NCBI RefSeq assembly: GCF_043555975.1 | Contig: NZ_JBIGIA010000015.1 | Span: 1-64,000, forward strand | Direction of reading: 5' to 3' | Length of the DNA stretch: 64,000 bases | From: Pelomonas nitida | GTDB taxonomy: Bacteria > Pseudomonadota > Gammaproteobacteria > Burkholderiales > Burkholderiaceae_C | Shown here: positions 60,617 to 64,000 of the stretch, piece by piece | How positions within the stretch are numbered: position 1 is the first letter of the stretch | Layout of the letters: the number at the start of each line of letters is the position of its first letter | Translations under genes and position numbers: made by a program | The notes under the pieces: model-generated | Databases searched by the model: none | Seen by the model: the letters and a program-made list of their open reading frames with translations, nothing else | Told to the model about the DNA's origin: nothing

Positions 60617-61308
60617 GGCGTCAGGCCGCCGCAACGCACGGGGGGCGGCGCGGCCAGCGCGGCAGCCGGGTGCGGATCGGCCGGCATGGGCTGGCCGGCG
60701 AGGTACTGGGTCAGGGCGTGGATGTCGGCGTCGGTCAGCGCTTGGGCGATCTGCGCCATGCAGTCCGGCGGCTGGGCGCGGCGCTGGCCGCTGCGCCAGG
60801 CACCGAGCTGGCCGTTGAGATAGTCGCGCGACAGGCCCAGCAGGCCCGGCACGACGGGTTGCGTGCCCGTCAGCCGCTCGCCGTGGCAGGCGGTGCAGGC
60901 CGGCAATTGCCGGGCGGGGTCGCCGTGGCGCACCAGCTGTTCGGCCCGGGCCAGCGCCGGTGTGGGCAGGGTGGGGGCCTGCGGCGGTGGGTAGGGCAGG
61001 TCCAGCGACGCGAAATAGCCCGCCAGTTCCTTCAGGTAGGCGTCGGACAGGGGGGCGATGAGCTCGCTCATCAGCCCGTAGTCGCGCCGGCCATCGCGGA
61101 AGTTCAGCAACTGGTTGTGCAGATAGCCGGCCGGCTTGCCCGCCAGCCGGGGGTAGTAGCCGTCCGGCGCGGCGCGGCCCTGCTTGCCATGGCATCCGGT
61201 GCAGGCGAGCGCGCGTTGGGCCAGCGTGTCGGGGGCCGGCTCGGCACTGCTCGCGGCGGCGGCGATGAGCAGCGCGGCGGCCAGTGCGATGCGCTGCGGG
61301 GTGGCCAT
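60613..61308 (-). CDS. Di-heme cytochrome c4-like protein
   Basis: 231 residues. Signal peptide ends ASSAEP near 22. Two CXXCH sites (CTGCH near 36, CTACH near 136) with the cytochrome c4 spacing and internal repeat (YYPRLAGKPAGYLHNQLLNFRDGRR / GLLGLSRDYLNGQLGAWRSGQR). It carries electrons in the periplasm, probably to or from the tri-heme protein encoded next. Confidence 0.9.
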   Translation of the reverse strand: MATPQRIALAAALLIAAAASSAEPAPDTLAQRALACTGCHGKQGRAAPDGYYPRLAGKPAGYLHNQLLNFRDGRRDYGLMSELIAPLSDAYLKELAGYFASLDLPYPPPQAPTLPTPALARAEQLVRHGDPARQLPACTACHGERLTGTQPVVPGLLGLSRDYLNGQLGAWRSGQRRAQPPDCMAQIAQALTDADIHALTQYLAGQPMPADPHPAAALAAPPPVRCGGLTP

Positions 61309-61352
61309 GTCGTCCGTGTGCCCGCGCCCGCGTCGACCGTTGGGCGGGTGCC

Positions 61353-62030
61353 TCAGCCCCGGCTGCCGAAGATGGCGGAGCCGACGCGCACCATCGTGGA
61401 GCCGGCGCGGATGGCGTCTTCGAGGTCGGCGCTCATGCCCAGCGAGAGCGTGTCCAGTGCCAGGCCTTCGGCCTTCAGGGCGTCGAACAGCGCTGCCATG
61501 GCCTGGTGCTGGGCCAGCGCGCCGGGGCCGGGCTCGGGCACCGCCATCAGGCCGCGCAGCGTCAGTCGGGGCAGGGCTGCCACCTGGTGAGCCAGCGCCC
61601 TGACGTCGCCAGGCAACAAACCGCTCTTGCTGGCCTCGGCGCTGATGTTGACTTGCAAGCAAATGTTCAGCGGTGGCAGCCCGGCCGGGCGCTGTTCGGA
61701 CAGCCGCTCGGCGATCTTGAGGCGGTCCACGGCGTGCACCCAGTCGAACTGTTCGGCGACCGGGCGCGTCTTGTTGGACTGCAGCGGGCCGATGAGATGC
61801 CACTCGATCTGTTCGCGCAGATCGGCCAATTCATCGATCTTGGCGAGCCCTTCCTGCACATAGTTCTCGCCGAAAGCGCGTGCGCCGGCGGCGAAGGCTT
61901 CGCGCACGGCGGCAGCGGGAAACGTTTTGCTGACCACCAGCAGATGGACCGCGTCGGCCGGCCGGCCGGCTGCGACACATGCCGCAGCGATGCGGCTTTT
62001 GGTGACGTGAAGGGAATCTGAGATCGCCAT
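61353..62030 (-). CDS. yggS: YggS-family PLP homeostasis protein
   Basis: 225 residues. PLP lysine in VSKTFP (Lys35), GENYVQEGLAKI near 55, WHLIGPLQSNK near 77, and C-terminal LSLGMSADLEDAIRAGSTMVRVGSAIFG. It binds PLP and maintains vitamin B6 balance. Divergent from pilT, the usual betaproteobacterial arrangement. Confidence 0.94.
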   Translation of the reverse strand: MAISDSLHVTKSRIAAACVAAGRPADAVHLLVVSKTFPAAAVREAFAAGARAFGENYVQEGLAKIDELADLREQIEWHLIGPLQSNKTRPVAEQFDWVHAVDRLKIAERLSEQRPAGLPPLNICLQVNISAEASKSGLLPGDVRALAHQVAALPRLTLRGLMAVPEPGPGALAQHQAMAALFDALKAEGLALDTLSLGMSADLEDAIRAGSTMVRVGSAIFGSRG

Positions 62031-62101
62031 AATCAGCTGAGCACTTTAGGGCCTGTTTCACGGCGGGCACCGATTCCCGTCGCGAACACAGGCCCCAACC
62101 C

Positions 62102-63145
62102 ATGGACATCACTCAGCTGCTGGCTTTTTCGGTCAAGAACAAGGCATCCGACCTGCACCTCTCGGCCGGCCTGCCCCCCATGATTCGCGTGCACGGCGAT
62201 GTGCGCCGCATCAACGTCGAGGCCCTGGACCACCGCGCGGTCCACGACATGGTCTACGACATCATGAACGACTCCCAGCGCAAGGTGTACGAAGAGACGC
62301 TGGAAGTCGACTTCTCGTTCGAGATCCAGGGCCTGGCGCGCTTTCGCGTCAACGCCTTCAACCAGAACCGCGGCGCCGGCGCCGTGTTCCGGACGATTCC
62401 GAGCAAGATCCTGAGCCTGGAGCAACTGGCCGCGCCCAAGGTCTTTGCCGACCTCGCGCTCAAGCCGCGCGGCATGGTGCTGGTGACCGGCCCGACCGGC
62501 TCCGGCAAGAGCACGACGCTGGCGGCCATGATCAACCACCTCAACGAGAACGAGTACGGCCACATCCTGACCATCGAGGACCCGATCGAGTTCGTGCACG
62601 AGTCCAAGAAGAGTCTGATCAACCAGCGGGAAGTCGGCCCGCACACGCACAGCTTCAGCAACGCGCTGCGCTCCGCCCTGCGCGAAGACCCGGACGCGGT
62701 GCTGGTGGGTGAAATGCGCGACCTGGAAACCATCCGCCTGGCGCTGACGGCCGCCGAAACGGGCCACCTGGTGTTCGGCACGCTGCACACCTCGTCGGCC
62801 GCCAAGACGGTGGACCGTATCGTCGACGTGTTCCCCGCAGCCGAAAAGGAGATGGTGCGCGCGATGGTGTCGGAGTCGCTCGTGGCGGTGATCTCGCAGA
62901 GCCTGTGCAAGCTCAAGGACGGCAGCGGCCGCGTGGCGGCGCACGAGATCATGCTGGGCACCTCGGCCATCCGCAACCTGATCCGCGAGAACAAGGTGGC
63001 GCAGATGTATTCGTCCATCCAGACCGGCAACTCGCAGGGCATGCAGACGCTGGACCAGAACCTGACGGACCTGGTCCGTCGCAACATCATTTCGCCGGCC
63101 GAGGCACGCTCCAAGGCCAAGTTCCCTGAAAACTTTCCTGGCTAA
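62102..63145 (+). CDS. pilT: Type IV pilus retraction ATPase PilT
   Basis: 347 residues. Walker A GPTGSGKSTT near 129-138, Asp box TIEDPIEFVH, Walker B region EDPDAVLVGEMRD, His box TGHLVFGTLHTSSA, and C-terminal AIRNLIRE motif required for retraction. It is a cytoplasmic hexameric motor for twitching. Confidence 0.96.
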   Translation: MDITQLLAFSVKNKASDLHLSAGLPPMIRVHGDVRRINVEALDHRAVHDMVYDIMNDSQRKVYEETLEVDFSFEIQGLARFRVNAFNQNRGAGAVFRTIPSKILSLEQLAAPKVFADLALKPRGMVLVTGPTGSGKSTTLAAMINHLNENEYGHILTIEDPIEFVHESKKSLINQREVGPHTHSFSNALRSALREDPDAVLVGEMRDLETIRLALTAAETGHLVFGTLHTSSAAKTVDRIVDVFPAAEKEMVRAMVSESLVAVISQSLCKLKDGSGRVAAHEIMLGTSAIRNLIRENKVAQMYSSIQTGNSQGMQTLDQNLTDLVRRNIISPAEARSKAKFPENFPG

Positions 63146-63191
63146 GCCAGGAAAGTTTGACGTCACTCATATGGCTTGCCATGTGAGTGAC
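63130..63191 (+). promoter_or_regulatory. Two hairpins between pilT and pilU
   Basis: First: AAACTTTCCTGGC / GCCAGGAAAGTTT (63130-63158), perfect 13-bp stem whose loop is the pilT stop codon TAA. Second: GTCACTCATATGGC / GCCATGTGAGTGAC (63162-63191), 14 bp with a G-U pair and 2-nt loop. No T-run follows, so they may attenuate or stabilise the mRNA between the two motors. Confidence 0.6.
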
Positions 63192-63222
63192 GGCAAAACT
63201 CCCCGATACAAGGACAAGCATC

Positions 63223-64000
63223 ATGGAACGCGATCAGGCCTCCAAATTCATCAACGACCTGCTGCGGCTGATGCTGTCGCGCAAGGGCTCCGACCTGTTC
63301 CTGACGGCGGAGTTCCCGCCGGCCATCAAGGTGGACGGCAAGATGACCAAGGTCTCGCCGCAACCGCTGACGGGGCAGCACACGCTGCAGTTGGCGCGGT
63401 CCATCATGAACGACAAGCAGGCCGCCGAGTTCGAGCGCACCAAGGAGTGCAACTTCGCGATCTCGCCGCATGGCATCGGCCGCTTCCGCGTCAATGCCTT
63501 CATCCAGCAAGGCCATGTGGGCCTGGTGCTGCGGACCATCCCGTCCACGCTGCCCACCATCGCCTCGCTGGACTTGCCGCCGGTGCTGCGCGAGGTGGTG
63601 CAGAACAAGCGCGGGCTGGTCATCGTCGTGGGCGCCACGGGCTCGGGCAAGAGCACGTCGCTGGCCGCGATGATCGACGAGCGTAACGAGACCACCTATG
63701 GCCACATCGTGACCATCGAGGACCCGATCGAGTTCGTGCACCCGCACAAGAACTGCATCGTCACGCAGCGCGAACTGGGCATCGACACCGACAGCTGGGA
63801 AGCGGCGCTGAGGAACTCGCTGCGCCAGGCGCCCGACGTCATCCTGATGGGCGAGCTGCGCGACCGCGAGACGATGGACCATGCGATCGCATTCGCCGAG
63901 ACCGGTCACCTGTGCATGGCCACGCTGCACGCCAACAGCGCCAACCAGGCGCTGGACCGCATCATCAACTTCTTCCCCGAAGAGCGCCGCGCCCAGCTGC
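63223..64000 (+). CDS. pilU: Type IV pilus ATPase PilU (partial, runs off window)
   Basis: The first 259 codons are present, starting MERDQASKFINDLLRLML. Walker A GATGSGKSTS near 135, TIEDPIEFVHPHKNC, MGELRDRETMDHA and TGHLCMATLHANSANQAL match PilU, a PilT-dependent accessory retraction motor. It lies 77 nt downstream of pilT, same strand, with two hairpins between. Confidence 0.93.
   Translation, partial: MERDQASKFINDLLRLMLSRKGSDLFLTAEFPPAIKVDGKMTKVSPQPLTGQHTLQLARSIMNDKQAAEFERTKECNFAISPHGIGRFRVNAFIQQGHVGLVLRTIPSTLPTIASLDLPPVLREVVQNKRGLVIVVGATGSGKSTSLAAMIDERNETTYGHIVTIEDPIEFVHPHKNCIVTQRELGIDTDSWEAALRNSLRQAPDVILMGELRDRETMDHAIAFAETGHLCMATLHANSANQALDRIINFFPEERRAQL

Overview
The window is GC-rich DNA from a betaproteobacterium, most likely Burkholderiales (Rubrivivax/Roseateles/Leptothrix-type). 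The evidence is gene order (recN-nadK/hrcA, yggS/pilT-pilU), the protein families and the tRNA sequences. No species can be named from sequence alone.

Chromosomal backbone, left (1-8.7 kb): a truncated secreted FAD oxidoreductase; a BlaI-type repressor coupled to an M56 peptidase fused to a PBP7-like D-Ala-D-Ala endopeptidase; a GH53 galactanase; then rapZ, recN, nadK and hrcA.

Integrative element (about 8.75-18.48 kb): the most unusual region. A tRNA-Ile(CAU) gene is cut in its anticodon loop. The 5' half is at 8719-8757 and the 3' half ends at 18524. The 8-bp sequence ACTCATAA is duplicated at the two junctions. The inserted DNA begins with a second, complete tRNA-Ile(CAU) gene. This copy carries a 204-nt Azoarcus-type group I intron exactly after the CAU anticodon, so the element's own copy lacks a contiguous ACTCATAA. 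The element also carries a Clp-fold SDH-family protease, several small genes, and a leftward module: tyrosine recombinase, AlpA-like HTH, DUF3987 protein, DUF5681 protein and hypotheticals. Between two of these lies an iteron-like cluster of 9-bp repeats. I read this as an element that breaks an important tRNA gene and supplies an intron-protected replacement. A remnant of another integrase lies just beyond the right junction.

Metabolic block (19-33.8 kb): a hydrolase; a DecR-like Lrp regulator divergent from a three-domain cysteine desulfurase / persulfide dioxygenase / rhodanese fusion; then a malonate-utilisation locus (mdcR, a TRAP transporter, mdcACDEGBH) with many overlapping start and stop codons.

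Polymorphic-toxin debris (33.8-37.7 kb): lower-GC DNA with two translationally coupled HINT-domain genes lacking recognisable toxin cargo, a broken toxin-44-like gene with a small membrane protein behind it, and inverted, dispersed and REP-like repeats.

Right part (37.7-64 kb): acyltransferase, ricin-lectin/pectate lyase, a YddA-like ABC exporter, an OTCase-like half protein divergent from a Crp/Fnr regulator, a two-component pair, PhoA-type phosphatase, secreted methyltransferase, cheZ, MtfA-type peptidase, small lipoproteins, a YlqF-type GTPase, a cold-shock membrane protein, a TonB-like protein, a chemoreceptor, two multi-heme cytochromes, yggS, pilT and the start of pilU. Polysaccharide lyases, chemotaxis and twitching genes suggest a motile environmental or plant/soil-associated bacterium.
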